A DNA stretch of 64,000 nucleotides from Ruminococcus sp. (GCA_018376535.1 JAHABC010000001.1:286930-350929), one strand, 5' to 3'; positions 25,529 to 34,031 are shown, counted from the stretch's first letter. Numbers and translations are program-made. The notes: generated by a model from the sequence alone, not told the origin.

Positions 25529-26767
25529 TTAACTTCTTTTTTTGCCACAATTCATACAGAAGTTGCCAGTGTTAGTTGCTCCACATGAACAAACCCACTC
25601 AGCAGATGGCTTTTTACTACCACAATTCATACAAAAGTTACCTGTATTTGTAGTACCACATGAACAAGTCCATTCACCAACTGGAGTTGGTTTCTTTTTG
25701 CCACAGTTCATACAGAAGTTACTAGTATTTGAAGTTCCACATGAACAAGTCCAAGAGTTTGCAGAGTTCTGTTGTGGTTGAGGTCTTTGCTGAGCTTGAG
25801 GAATATTCTGTACAAATGCTCCAGAAGTTCCCATAGCCATATTCATACCCATAAAGCCGTTTACTGCTCCATTAGGATTCGCCCCAGCAGATTGCAAACC
25901 TTGTGCTATTGAACTATTCATATAACCTGCACTAACGGTAGGGTCGCCCATCATAGCACCTTGATTTCTCATATTTATTAGACGTTTACTATCATCATCG
26001 TAGTTTATAGATGCTATTCCTACTGATGCTACTTCTATACCTCTTGAATTAGTCCAATCCTCATCAAGACACTTTGCCATGTACTTAGATAGTTCCATAC
26101 CCTTTGAAGCTATTGCAGATATTCTAATACCATCTACGGACATTTGTGCTATTGCAGATTGTAATGCACACATAAACTCATCAAGGTATTGAGAATTTAT
26201 ATCTGCAATATCCACTGTAGATTTATTCTTAGGAACAGCCTCAGCGAAGAATTTTAAAGGGTCTACAATCTTTATGGAGTATGTACCAAAACATCTTAAA
26301 AATAGTTCAGAGTTATAAAAGTTATCAAAGTAGTTTAAAGGAGTTTTAGTTCCGAACTTAATGCCTTTAATCTCTTGTAGATTTATATAGTAAACTTCTT
26401 GCGACTGCGATGGTTGACCTCCAAACTTAATCCTTGAAAAAGTATCACTTATAGCACTTTTCAACTCACCATTGAACATAGATGGTGAACTGGATAAGTT
26501 TACTGTATAGTAACCTTCTTCAGCTGAATAGTCTACTATTCTTCCACCGTCCACAAGGAGCATCATTTGATTTACCCCTACATGAATTACAGAACCATTA
26601 GATATAATGTTACTAGTACCCCTCTTATTAGATGACCTCTTATTAGATACTTGCACACCTTTACACATAACAGTAGTATCGCTCATAGATGATGGTTCAA
26701 TTACTTCTAGCCATTGGTCAGCAAGACCTCCGCCAATTGCACCAACTGTTGATTTAATTATACCCAT
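25529..26767 (-). CDS. SPFH-domain protein with three zinc ribbons (YdjI-like)
   Basis: The protein has 412 residues. The N-terminal 270 or so residues form the YdjI/virion-core-type SPFH domain (GGLADQWLEVIEP, MFNGELKSAI, RGIEVASVGI). A Gly/Met/Gln-rich linker follows. The C-terminus has three tandem zinc ribbons of about 23 residues, each W-x-CSCG-x3-T-x-NFCMNCG. It is the first gene of a three-gene unit with the YdjG-like and YdjH-like proteins, so it probably scaffolds a membrane complex. Bacillus couples these genes to pspA, which is absent here. Confidence 0.85.
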   Translation of the reverse strand: MGIIKSTVGAIGGGLADQWLEVIEPSSMSDTTVMCKGVQVSNKRSSNKRGTSNIISNGSVIHVGVNQMMLLVDGGRIVDYSAEEGYYTVNLSSSPSMFNGELKSAISDTFSRIKFGGQPSQSQEVYYINLQEIKGIKFGTKTPLNYFDNFYNSELFLRCFGTYSIKIVDPLKFFAEAVPKNKSTVDIADINSQYLDEFMCALQSAIAQMSVDGIRISAIASKGMELSKYMAKCLDEDWTNSRGIEVASVGIASINYDDDSKRLINMRNQGAMMGDPTVSAGYMNSSIAQGLQSAGANPNGAVNGFMGMNMAMGTSGAFVQNIPQAQQRPQPQQNSANSWTCSCGTSNTSNFCMNCGKKKPTPVGEWTCSCGTTNTGNFCMNCGSKKPSAEWVCSCGATNTGNFCMNCGKKRS

Positions 26768-26837
26768 AGAAAAACCTCCAATTATAGAATTTATATAATA
26801 ATCTAAGTATATATAGCAACTTTTTTATTATAACTAT

Positions 26838-26867
26838 ATAATAACATATGATATTATATACTGTCAA
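26838..26867 (-). promoter_or_regulatory. Promoter of the ydjI-G-H-like operon
   Basis: On the minus strand, TTGACA (26862-26867) and TATTAT (26838-26843) have an 18-base spacer. Confidence 0.65.
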
Positions 26868-26958
26868 TATTAATCCAAGATTAAAAATACACAAAAATAC
26901 CATGGAATTTTCTATAAATAAAAAATATTTAATACACCCACTAGATGTAATTTTTCTA

Positions 26959-26987
26959 TTGACACAAGCATAATATTATGATATAAT
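26959..26987 (+). promoter_or_regulatory. Promoter of mntP
   Basis: Perfect TTGACA (26959-26964) and TATAAT (26982-26987) have 17-base spacing. Transcription would start just before the riboswitch P1 stem. Confidence 0.9.
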
Positions 26988-26996
26988 TATAAAATT

Positions 26997-27098
26997 CGCA
27001 TAAGGGAGTAGTCAGCCTATTAACTTTTTTAGGAAATAAGTCAACATACTGATTTTTTATAAAAAATCTGGCTTATAGTAAATGGCAAGACTTATGTA
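26997..27098 (+). promoter_or_regulatory. yybP-ykoY manganese riboswitch
   Basis: The leader has the conserved GGGAGTAG on the 5' side and GTCAACATACTG on the 3' side, which form the two metal-binding loops. An outer P1 stem joins CATAAG (26999-27004) and CTTATG (27091-27096). This class binds Mn2+ and turns on efflux genes. The downstream gene is mntP, the expected target. A terminator lies between the aptamer and the gene. Confidence 0.92.
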
Positions 27099-27145
27099 CA
27101 GTAATAATATAGCTGTACTTATATCTTGTTTAATAATTGAACGAC

Positions 27146-27173
27146 ATCAAGTGCAGTTGTACTTGATTTTTTT
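27146..27173 (+). terminator. Riboswitch-controlled terminator before mntP
   Basis: The stem ATCAAGT/ACTTGAT (27146-27152 with 27161-27167) is followed by seven or more T, 28 bases before the mntP start. It is the expected expression platform of the Mn2+ riboswitch. Confidence 0.8.
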
Positions 27174-27200
27174 ATTATATATCAAAAAAGGAGCTTTTTT

Positions 27201-27785
27201 ATGGGAATTATTGAACTTTTATTGTTGGCTATCAGCTTATCTATGGACGCTTTTGCAGTATCGGTCTGTCAGGGGCTTAGCATGGATAAAATTAATAAGA
27301 AAAAAACGTTGATAATAGGTCTTTACTTTGGAGGTTTTCAAGCTATAATGCCACTAATAGGTTGGGCTTTAGGAACTCAATTTGAAAAGTACATAACATC
27401 AATAGACCATTGGATTGCTTTTATTCTACTAAGTATAATCGGCGTTAATATGATTATAGAAGCATTAAAAAAAGATGACGAACCAGTCGACACCCTTAAT
27501 GGAAATATTATTAATCATAAAGAACTATTTATGTTGGCTATAGCTACCAGCATAGACGCTTTAACTGTTGGAATTATGTTCGCATTTTTAAGAGTAAACG
27601 TAATACCATCTGTAAGTATAATAGGAGTCTGTACACTAATACTATCCATGTTGGGAGTATGTATAGGTAATAAATTTGGTTCTAAGTATAAAAATAAGGC
27701 AGAGTTCATTGGTGGATTGGTATTAATTTTAATAGGATTAAAGGTTCTTTTAGAACATCTTGAAATAATACACTTAGCCATATAA
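27201..27785 (+). CDS. mntP: Manganese efflux pump MntP
   Basis: This six-helix inner membrane protein of 194 residues exports Mn2+. Two homologous halves each carry a conserved Asp in a helix: LSMDAFAVSVCQGL and TSIDALTVGIMFAF. The gene sits behind a yybP-ykoY Mn2+ riboswitch and terminator, which supports the assignment strongly. AAAAGGAG lies upstream of the ATG. Confidence 0.95.
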   Translation: MGIIELLLLAISLSMDAFAVSVCQGLSMDKINKKKTLIIGLYFGGFQAIMPLIGWALGTQFEKYITSIDHWIAFILLSIIGVNMIIEALKKDDEPVDTLNGNIINHKELFMLAIATSIDALTVGIMFAFLRVNVIPSVSIIGVCTLILSMLGVCIGNKFGSKYKNKAEFIGGLVLILIGLKVLLEHLEIIHLAI

Positions 27786-27811
27786 TACATACGGAATGTT
27801 TTAATCGTTCT

Positions 27812-28864
27812 TTAAAGTTCGGAGTTCGATAGAAGATTATACTTATCAATTTCAACATCATTAGATACTAAACTACTATCGAACTCCGTACAGTTATAGT
27901 ACAGAAGTTTTCTAAAAGTACCCTCCGATATTATTAGTAGTTCGTTGCCCTCCATAATAAGATTTTCTGCTAATACTTGCTTTTTGGATTTCTTACCATT
28001 AACGTAATCTAAGTATGAACTATTACTCAACAGCAGATAGTCCACCGATTTAATTACATTCTTATATATTTTAGCACCACATTTTTCAAGCATATCCACT
28101 ATAAAACTTCGTGATATACTTTCAAAAACGCCCTCTAGTACAAAGCCTTTATTATGAAACGTATTAAAGTTAAACTTAGAAGTATCTTTAAATCTAGATT
28201 TTCTATTTAACATTTGATAACACAAATGTATATTATTACACCAATCGAAGTTATTATCTTGATGATGGTCTAAATCTATGTTTAACTTTCTGCCCAATGT
28301 TTGTAAAGACATCTTTTTTATTTTGGGGAATATGTTACTAGCTAACTGTAGAATATCTATATAGTCATTAGTCATAAAGTGCAACGTAGATTTATAATAC
28401 AAATCGAATATAAAACTATTTTTCAAGATAGCTTTATCAGTTAATATAGGTAAGTCCTCAATAAAGTTTATGTATCTAATAATAGCCTCTTCAAGAGTAT
28501 ATCTAATTATAGAGTTAGGTGTATCACCTCTAACTACTTTTATAAGATAATTGTTAGTAAAGGGCATACACTTCAAACTTATTTCAAAGATATTTTCTTG
28601 ACTTCTATTTAAAAACACATTATGTTTTACTTTAATAGCTGATATATGCAGTATTTCATCTAAGTGGGAATCAAAACCAGTACAAATAACGTCTAGTACA
28701 ACATAGTTAGATAACGGATAAAATATATGTTCGCCTTTATACCTAAGATAACGTTTTGTATATGCTATATTGCACACGCTTAGAATATCGATTTCGGAAA
28801 CAACACATATATTATTTTTGGATATATTATCATATAATAGAGCAATATCCTGATTAGGTTTAAA
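27812..28864 (-). CDS. DnaQ-like + BRCT protein, 3' part (reached by -1 frameshift)
   Basis: This is the downstream part of a split gene. It holds an RNase H-fold exonuclease-like domain (YVVLDVICTGFDSHLDEILHI) and a C-terminal BRCT domain (GFVLEGVFESISRSFIVDML, then KKSKKQVLAENLI and LLIISEGTF). The catalytic Asp-x-Glu of DnaQ motif I is Asp-x-Ile here, so nuclease activity is doubtful. The only start in this frame, GTG at 28777, has no RBS. In-frame sequence upstream of it (FKPNQDIALLYDNISKNNICVVSE) is the end of a first BRCT domain whose beginning lies in the 28780-29073 frame. A degraded gene or a sequencing error is possible. Confidence 0.75.
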   Translation of the reverse strand, partial: FKPNQDIALLYDNISKNNICVVSEIDILSVCNIAYTKRYLRYKGEHIFYPLSNYVVLDVICTGFDSHLDEILHISAIKVKHNVFLNRSQENIFEISLKCMPFTNNYLIKVVRGDTPNSIIRYTLEEAIIRYINFIEDLPILTDKAILKNSFIFDLYYKSTLHFMTNDYIDILQLASNIFPKIKKMSLQTLGRKLNIDLDHHQDNNFDWCNNIHLCYQMLNRKSRFKDTSKFNFNTFHNKGFVLEGVFESISRSFIVDMLEKCGAKIYKNVIKSVDYLLLSNSSYLDYVNGKKSKKQVLAENLIMEGNELLIISEGTFRKLLYYNCTEFDSSLVSNDVEIDKYNLLSNSEL

Positions 28865-29073
28865 AAAACTTTATTATATACTGCATAAGTTTTGCAATCA
28901 AGTATTATACAATCAAGGGTATTTTCAAACGCAGATTTAAAATAATATCCTTTAGAATTTTGAACTATCCGTTCGATATCCTTATTGGATAAATAATCCA
29001 AATGTCCAAAAATAGCAACTCTTTTGCCTTTAAAATGTGAATATATTAAATTATCGTCATTAGTTAATTCCAT
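28780..29073 (-). CDS. BRCT-like 5' part of the split DnaQ/BRCT gene
   Basis: Start ATG 29073 follows GGAAGGA by 6 bases. The first 72 or so residues form a BRCT-like domain (FKGKRVAIFGHLDYLSNKD, NTLDCIILDCKTYAVYNKV). After the T7 run at 28862-28868 the zero frame turns hydrophobic and Ile/Tyr-rich and stops after 25 more codons. This tail does not look like a BRCT end. Continuing in the -1 frame restores the domain and joins the DnaQ-like part, giving about 420 residues. A promoter precedes the gene. Confidence 0.7.
   Translation of the reverse strand: MELTNDDNLIYSHFKGKRVAIFGHLDYLSNKDIERIVQNSKGYYFKSAFENTLDCIILDCKTYAVYNKVFLNLIRILLYYMIIYPKIIYVLFPKSIF
28858..28864 (-). other. Putative -1 ribosomal frameshift heptamer (U UUA AAC)
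   Basis: In the zero frame the codons are TTT TTA AAC, so the heptamer T-TTA-AAC is in the correct phase for tandem slippage. Slipping -1 enters exactly the open downstream frame. A GGATAT/ATATCC stem lies 7 bases after the heptamer on the mRNA. The -1 frame is closed by TAA at 28871-28873, just upstream. Confidence 0.5.
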
Positions 29074-29180
29074 AATGTATCCTTCCATAGTCGATATAGT
29101 TAGTTGATAGCAGATAAAATATATGCTTTTTTACATGTTTTATTAGTGTATTAGAACACAAAAATTACTCAATATATACT

Positions 29181-29209
29181 ATTTTATCATATGCTTGGAT
29201 AGTTGTCAA
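29181..29209 (-). promoter_or_regulatory. Promoter of the split BRCT/DnaQ gene
   Basis: On the minus strand, TTGACA (29204-29209) and TAAAAT (29181-29186) have a 17-base spacer. Confidence 0.75.
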
Positions 29210-29227
29210 TAAATAGACACTAAATAA

Positions 29228-29256
29228 TTGAATTTATATTTTTTATGTGTTATAAT
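29228..29256 (+). promoter_or_regulatory. Promoter of ybaK and following genes
   Basis: TTGAAT (29228-29233) and TATAAT (29251-29256) have a 17-base spacer. The -10 box ends 32 bases before the ybaK start. Confidence 0.75.
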
Positions 29257-29288
29257 AGTAGAAAAATTAACTTAAAGGAAGTGTTATC

Positions 29289-29780
29289 ATGGAAGATAAA
29301 ACCAACGTTATGCGTCTTTTAGATAAAAAAAAGATACCTTATAAAGTGCATAACCTATATAACATGGGTTACGCTTTGGAAGATATTTCTAAAAAAACTA
29401 GTTTTGATATGTCCAATATACTAAATATATCTCCAGATAAGATATTCAAAACTTTAGTTACAGTTGGAAAGTCTAATAATAACTATGTATTTGTAATACC
29501 ATCTAACAGTGAACTAGATTTAAAAAAATCTGCAAAAGTAGTAGGTGAAAAATCCATAGCCATGGTTAAATCCAAAGATTTACTATCTCTTACGGGATAT
29601 ATTCACGGAGGTTGTTCTCCTATTGGAATGAAAAAGTTCTTTACTACGACTTTCAACGAAACCGCCACACACTTAGATACTATTGTATTCAGTTCGGGAA
29701 AAGTGGGCATATTGGTGGAAGTCAATCTTGAAGATATCAAAAAGATAATTAGAATATCTTTTGCTGATATAATAATCTAA
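29289..29780 (+). CDS. ybaK: Cys-tRNA(Pro) deacylase, YbaK/EbsC family
   Basis: This editing protein hydrolyses mischarged Cys-tRNA-Pro in trans. The 163 residues show the YbaK core: MRLLDKKKIPYKVH, PDKIFKTLVTVGKSNN with the key Lys, LTGYIHGGCSPIGMKK with the conserved GxxxP loop, and FSSGKVG near the end. The length is normal. AAAGGAAG lies upstream. It begins a rightward group with the MoxR, OGG and LacI genes. Confidence 0.92.
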   Translation: MEDKTNVMRLLDKKKIPYKVHNLYNMGYALEDISKKTSFDMSNILNISPDKIFKTLVTVGKSNNNYVFVIPSNSELDLKKSAKVVGEKSIAMVKSKDLLSLTGYIHGGCSPIGMKKFFTTTFNETATHLDTIVFSSGKVGILVEVNLEDIKKIIRISFADIII

Positions 29781-29792
29781 AGTGAGGTAAAT

Positions 29793-30719
29793 ATGGAAAG
29801 TATATACAAAGTATATCACGCCTTAAAAGATAACGTATCTAAAAAGATTATCGGCAAGGATACTATTATAGACAAATGTATAGTAACTCTACTATGCAAC
29901 GGACATCTTTTGTTAGAAGATATCCCAGGGACTGCAAAGACTACTCTTGCAAAGGCTATAGCCACATCTATTGGAGCAGATTTCAAAAGAGTTCAATGCA
30001 CCCCTGACTTATTGCCCTCCGATATTTTAGGAATATACTACTACAATCAAAAGACTGGCGAATTTATACTGCGTAAAGGTTCAGTATTTACCAACATACT
30101 TCTAGCCGATGAGATTAATCGTACTACCCCTAGAACGCAATCCAGTTTGCTAGAATGCATGGAAGAAAAACAGGTTTCTATAGATGGCGATACCTATTCA
30201 CTAGACAGTCCATTCTTTGTGATAGCTACTCAAAACCCAATAGAAAGTTTTGGAACGTATCCATTGCCAGAGGCTCAATTAGATAGATTTTTTATGTGTC
30301 TAAGTTTAGGATATCCTAACAGACAAGCTGAAGATTTAATCTTAAAAGAGTTCACTAATAGTAGTCTAAACTATCCACTTAAAGAGGTAATATCCATACA
30401 AGATTTACTACAAGCACAAAAAGATATCCAAAATATAAGTATTTCTGATGACGTTAGAAAGTATATATTAGACCTTGTATCCAATACTAGAAGTAACAAA
30501 AATATTCAACTGGGAGTTAGTACTAGAGGTGCTATAGCTTTAATGAAAGCATCTCAAGGAGTGGCTGGTATTAACGGTCGAAACTTTGTCTGTCCTGAAG
30601 ATGTTCTGTACATCTTTAAAGATGTAATATCACATAGAATACTAGTACTAAACAATACACTAGAAACTAAAGATGCTATTATTAAAAACATCATAGAAAG
30701 CACTTGTGTACCAAAATAA
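29793..30719 (+). CDS. MoxR-family AAA+ ATPase
   Basis: This cytoplasmic AAA+ ATPase has 308 residues. Walker A-type loop EDIPGTAKTTLAKAIA, GSVFTNILLADEINRTTPRTQSSLLECMEE (Walker B and sensor) and ATQNPIES (sensor 1) are present, followed by a lid domain with GVSTRGAIALMKAS. MoxR ATPases usually act as chaperones with DUF58 or VWA proteins. Neither is encoded next to this gene, so its partner is not visible here. It starts 12 bases after ybaK. Confidence 0.9.
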   Translation: MESIYKVYHALKDNVSKKIIGKDTIIDKCIVTLLCNGHLLLEDIPGTAKTTLAKAIATSIGADFKRVQCTPDLLPSDILGIYYYNQKTGEFILRKGSVFTNILLADEINRTTPRTQSSLLECMEEKQVSIDGDTYSLDSPFFVIATQNPIESFGTYPLPEAQLDRFFMCLSLGYPNRQAEDLILKEFTNSSLNYPLKEVISIQDLLQAQKDIQNISISDDVRKYILDLVSNTRSNKNIQLGVSTRGAIALMKASQGVAGINGRNFVCPEDVLYIFKDVISHRILVLNNTLETKDAIIKNIIESTCVPK

Positions 30720-30741
30720 CTCAAAGGTGGAATTTTAATCT

Positions 30742-31551
30742 ATGAAATATTTGATATCTAAAGAGGGTATTATCCTTAAAGAACCTATTTTTAGCCTTTC
30801 CCAAACATTAGACTGTGGTCAAGCATTTAGATGGTCGCAACTAGATGACATCACTTGGCACGGATACGCTTTAAACGACTATCTAATGCTTAAACAGTTA
30901 GACGATGGCATTCTATTTGCCAATATCACCGAAGATGCTTTTCTATCCAAATGGGTGGAGTACTTCGATTTAAACACCGACTACGAACTTCTAAAAGAAA
31001 AGTTCTGTAATACCGACGATACTCTTAAAAAGGCTTGTCAATTTGCATCTGGAATAAGACTTCTAAAACAAGATGCTTGGGAATGTTTAATATCTTTTAT
31101 AATATCGCAGAACAACAACATTCCTAGAATAAAGTTAATAATATCTAGGTTATGCGAACACTATGGAGGTTTTCCATCAGTTGAACAGATGAAAGACGAA
31201 ACTGTAGAAAGTTTAGCATATCTAAAAGCAGGTTTTAGAGCTAAGTATATAGTAGATGCTATCCAAAAAGTATACTCTAAACAAGTGGACTTACAAAAGG
31301 TATCTACTATGGACATTCAAGACGCTAGAAATGAACTCATATCGATTAAAGGCGTGGGTGCTAAAGTTTCGGAATGTGTACTTCTATTCGGAATGTACAA
31401 AACAGAGGCTTTTCCTATAGACGTTTGGATAAAACGTGTATTACAACAATATTATCCTAATGGATTTCCAACTTCATTGTATGAATATCAAGGAGTTGCA
31501 CAACAGTTTCTTTTTCACTACATTAGAAACTTAGAAGGGAGCAAAAATTAA
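30742..31551 (+). CDS. 8-oxoguanine DNA glycosylase, OGG1 type
   Basis: This bifunctional base-excision repair enzyme has 269 residues. The N-terminal OGG domain shows LDCGQAFRWSQ. The HhH-GPD region has ISQNNNIPRIKLI, SIKGVGAKVSECVLLFG (the Lys of GAK is the catalytic nucleophile) and AFPIDVWIKRVL (catalytic Asp). It removes 8-oxoG opposite C and nicks the strand. The stop codon overlaps the start of the next gene (TAATG). AAAGGTGG lies upstream. Confidence 0.92.
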   Translation: MKYLISKEGIILKEPIFSLSQTLDCGQAFRWSQLDDITWHGYALNDYLMLKQLDDGILFANITEDAFLSKWVEYFDLNTDYELLKEKFCNTDDTLKKACQFASGIRLLKQDAWECLISFIISQNNNIPRIKLIISRLCEHYGGFPSVEQMKDETVESLAYLKAGFRAKYIVDAIQKVYSKQVDLQKVSTMDIQDARNELISIKGVGAKVSECVLLFGMYKTEAFPIDVWIKRVLQQYYPNGFPTSLYEYQGVAQQFLFHYIRNLEGSKN

Positions 31552-32558
31552 TGAGAGCAACTATTAAAGATGTAGCTAGATATGCAGGTGTATCTGTAGC
31601 TACGGTATCTAGAGTACTCAATGGTAGCGATAACGTTAAGGAAACTACTAGAAAGATAGTAAACGAAGCAATTCAAAATTTAGATTATGAACCTAACTAT
31701 CTAGGTAGAAATCTAAGAAAGAGCGAAACTAATACTATATTGGCTATAGTTCCTAGTATAGAACACACTTACTATAGCGGAATACTTCAAGGTATTGCCG
31801 AAAAGGCTCACGTTTTAGGCTACGATATAGTTATAAGTTTCAGTAATAGCGATGAAAAAACTGAAGAACGTCTAATGGGAATGCTATCCAATAGAACCGT
31901 GGACGCTGTAATACTATTGGGTACTAGGCTAGATACTCAACTTTTAGATACTCTTAATGAAAAGTATTGTATATCATTATGTTGCGAACGTACTGAAAGT
32001 AATAATATATTAACTCTAACTGTCAACGATGAACAAGCATCTTATGATGCTACATCTTACTTAATAGAGTTAGGTCATACTAACATTGGAATGGTATCCA
32101 TAGGCATTGAAGGAGAAACTATCTTCTCTGCTTTGGATAGAGAAAAGGGTTATAAAAAGGCTCTTAAAGACCACAACATTCCTTTTGATGAACGCTTAAT
32201 ATATCGTGGAAGTTATGACTACTCTAGTGGCGAAAAGGCTATGGAATACTTCCTAACTTTAGAAAACGTTCCTACTGGAGTGTTTGCGATATCCGACCTA
32301 TTAGCCATGGGAGTAATTAGAAAAGCTATTGAGAACAATCTATGTGTAGGTAAAAAGTTCTCTGTTATGGGCTTTGATAACATATCTTTGTCGGAAACGT
32401 TCATTCCTAGTATAAGCACCGTTGAGCAACCTTGCAAACAGATTGGAAACGATATCCTTAATATGACTGTAGACAATCTAATTAAAAAAGATACTCATAC
32501 TGGTAGGCATTTCGCTAAACATAGACTAGTCTTCCGTGAAAGTACTCAAAAAGATTAA
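31551..32558 (+). CDS. LacI/GalR-family transcriptional regulator
   Basis: The protein has 335 residues. The N-terminal helix-turn-helix with hinge reads TIKDVARYAGVSVATVSRVL, as in CcpA and GalR. A periplasmic-binding-protein-like effector domain follows (PNYLGRNLRKSETNTI, VILLGTRLD, GVFAISDLLAMGV). It overlaps the OGG stop by one base. Family members bind palindromes with a central CG. Two such sites (AAACGTTTTC) lie ahead of GH44 and GH5 in this window, so it is a candidate regulator of those genes. The effector sugar is unknown; a CcpA-like global role is also possible. Confidence 0.93.
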   Translation: MRATIKDVARYAGVSVATVSRVLNGSDNVKETTRKIVNEAIQNLDYEPNYLGRNLRKSETNTILAIVPSIEHTYYSGILQGIAEKAHVLGYDIVISFSNSDEKTEERLMGMLSNRTVDAVILLGTRLDTQLLDTLNEKYCISLCCERTESNNILTLTVNDEQASYDATSYLIELGHTNIGMVSIGIEGETIFSALDREKGYKKALKDHNIPFDERLIYRGSYDYSSGEKAMEYFLTLENVPTGVFAISDLLAMGVIRKAIENNLCVGKKFSVMGFDNISLSETFIPSISTVEQPCKQIGNDILNMTVDNLIKKDTHTGRHFAKHRLVFRESTQKD

Positions 32559-32628
32559 CTATACAAATATTTAGTATATATGTACATATATAGGTAAAAA
32601 TATTGTAACAGTTTTATATTAAAAATTC

Positions 32629-32657
32629 TTGACTTTTCCAACAAAAAAGAGTATAAT
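32629..32657 (+). promoter_or_regulatory. Promoter of the wall-anchored protein gene
   Basis: TTGACT (32629-32634) and TATAAT (32652-32657) have a 17-base spacer. The -10 box ends 36 bases before the start codon. Confidence 0.8.
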
Positions 32658-32693
32658 CTATAATAGAAAATTTTTATTGGAGGATATTTAATC

Positions 32694-33965
32694 ATGAATA
32701 TTAAAAAATTCGTAGCTGGTATTACCACATTAGCTCTAATGGGTACTACAATGGCTTTTGGTAGCGTTTTCACTGCTAGTGCCGATATAAAAGATACTTA
32801 TAACTTCTCTCTTATGGGTACTGTTGGCGATGCACAATTTTGGGATAATGATGCCCCTGTAGTTGAAGTTACTGGTGATGGTTCTTATTCTATTGAATTA
32901 ACTTTTGATAAAACTACAGAATCCAAGAGTGGTACTGGTGCTTTAATCATGTCCACTGATATAAATGCTTTTGACTATGATGAGGGTGGCGTACCTGCTA
33001 AAACTGGTATAAATATTACCATAGATAGCATTAAAATCGATGATAAGGAAATTGAATATACTGGCCCTTCTGAAGGTGCTTATACTCTTAATGATGATGG
33101 TGCTACTCTACGTTATAACATATATAACGTTTGGGGAAACTCTGTAGAAGATATCAGTTTTGACTTTACAGTTGAAAAAAATATTGTAGTAAACTTCTCT
33201 GTATCAGGTCTTGATAGAGATACTCCAGCAGTAACTACTGCTACTGACTTAGTTCCAGGTGCTAGTAACGATAATACTACTACTAGCAAAACAGAAGACA
33301 AGGTTAATTACAGTCTATACAATGATATCATTAATAAAGCTGGTTCAACTGTTTCCAATAACGGTTACGATGCTATTCACAATAACTTAGGTTACTACCT
33401 ATTCGATATCAACGGTGACGGCGTAAAGGAACTTATCATCGCTGATAGTTTTGAATCTGAACTAAATCCAGATGACAACACTAACTATATTTGGGGTTAC
33501 TATGATATCTACACTATTAAGGATAACAAGGTAGTTGAAATTAAACAAGACCTTCTTGAAGAAGGTGGAAAATCTTTACAGATTGCTCAAGGTACATACC
33601 TATCACTAACTGTAGTAGATGGCAAGTTAGCTTATGTAGTATTAAATCCAGATGACAACACTAAGGCATATGCTTTCGTTATCACTGGCTACACTGAGTT
33701 GGAAGATGGTTCACTATCATTAACTGGTGAAATACAAACTGGTGATGCTAAAGACTTCTCTGAACTAGAGCTTTACAACTACACTGACAAAACCGTTCTT
33801 AATGAACTAACTGGTTCTAAGAATAATAACAATACAAATACAAAAACTACTACATCTACTAAAAAGACAGACTCCCCTGCTACTGGTGATGCTGGTCTAG
33901 GTGCTGTTGCAGTTGCATTCGGTGCTGCTGGTCTATCTGCATTTGTTCTTAGAAAGAAAGACTAA
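32694..33965 (+). CDS. Secreted wall-anchored protein with sorting-type signal
   Basis: The protein has 423 residues. A signal peptide (1-31) is followed by a beta-rich domain (about 33-190; GDGSYSIELTFDKT, INITIDSIKID). An unrelated domain (about 205-375) begins with a calcium-loop-like YLFDINGDGVKELIIAD. A Thr/Asn linker then leads to a C-terminal S-P-A-T-G-D motif, hydrophobic segment and RKKD tail. The last part is a sortase-type signal, though the motif differs from LPxTG. RBS TTGGAGG is present. It lies between the LacI regulator and GH44. The substrate is not known; a carbohydrate-binding role for the beta domain is inference. Confidence 0.75.
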   Translation: MNIKKFVAGITTLALMGTTMAFGSVFTASADIKDTYNFSLMGTVGDAQFWDNDAPVVEVTGDGSYSIELTFDKTTESKSGTGALIMSTDINAFDYDEGGVPAKTGINITIDSIKIDDKEIEYTGPSEGAYTLNDDGATLRYNIYNVWGNSVEDISFDFTVEKNIVVNFSVSGLDRDTPAVTTATDLVPGASNDNTTTSKTEDKVNYSLYNDIINKAGSTVSNNGYDAIHNNLGYYLFDINGDGVKELIIADSFESELNPDDNTNYIWGYYDIYTIKDNKVVEIKQDLLEEGGKSLQIAQGTYLSLTVVDGKLAYVVLNPDDNTKAYAFVITGYTELEDGSLSLTGEIQTGDAKDFSELELYNYTDKTVLNELTGSKNNNNTNTKTTTSTKKTDSPATGDAGLGAVAVAFGAAGLSAFVLRKKD

Positions 33966-33994
33966 TTTAGATATACATATATACTTTTAATACA

Positions 33995-34029
33995 AAGAAG
34001 TCTAGTATTATACTAGACTTCTTATTTTA
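33995..34029 (+). terminator. Intrinsic terminator after the wall-anchored protein
   Basis: A perfect 13-bp stem (33995-34007 with 34011-34023) is followed by a T-rich tract. Confidence 0.85.
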
Positions 34030-34031
34030 TA

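Noticed and set aside
27082..27312. Reading frame across the Mn2+ riboswitch and mntP start
   Set aside because: It overlaps the terminator and mntP in another frame and has no RBS.
27812..29073. Two separate genes for the BRCT and DnaQ-like parts
   Set aside because: The second has no RBS or plausible start, and the sequence before its GTG continues the BRCT domain, so one split gene fits better.
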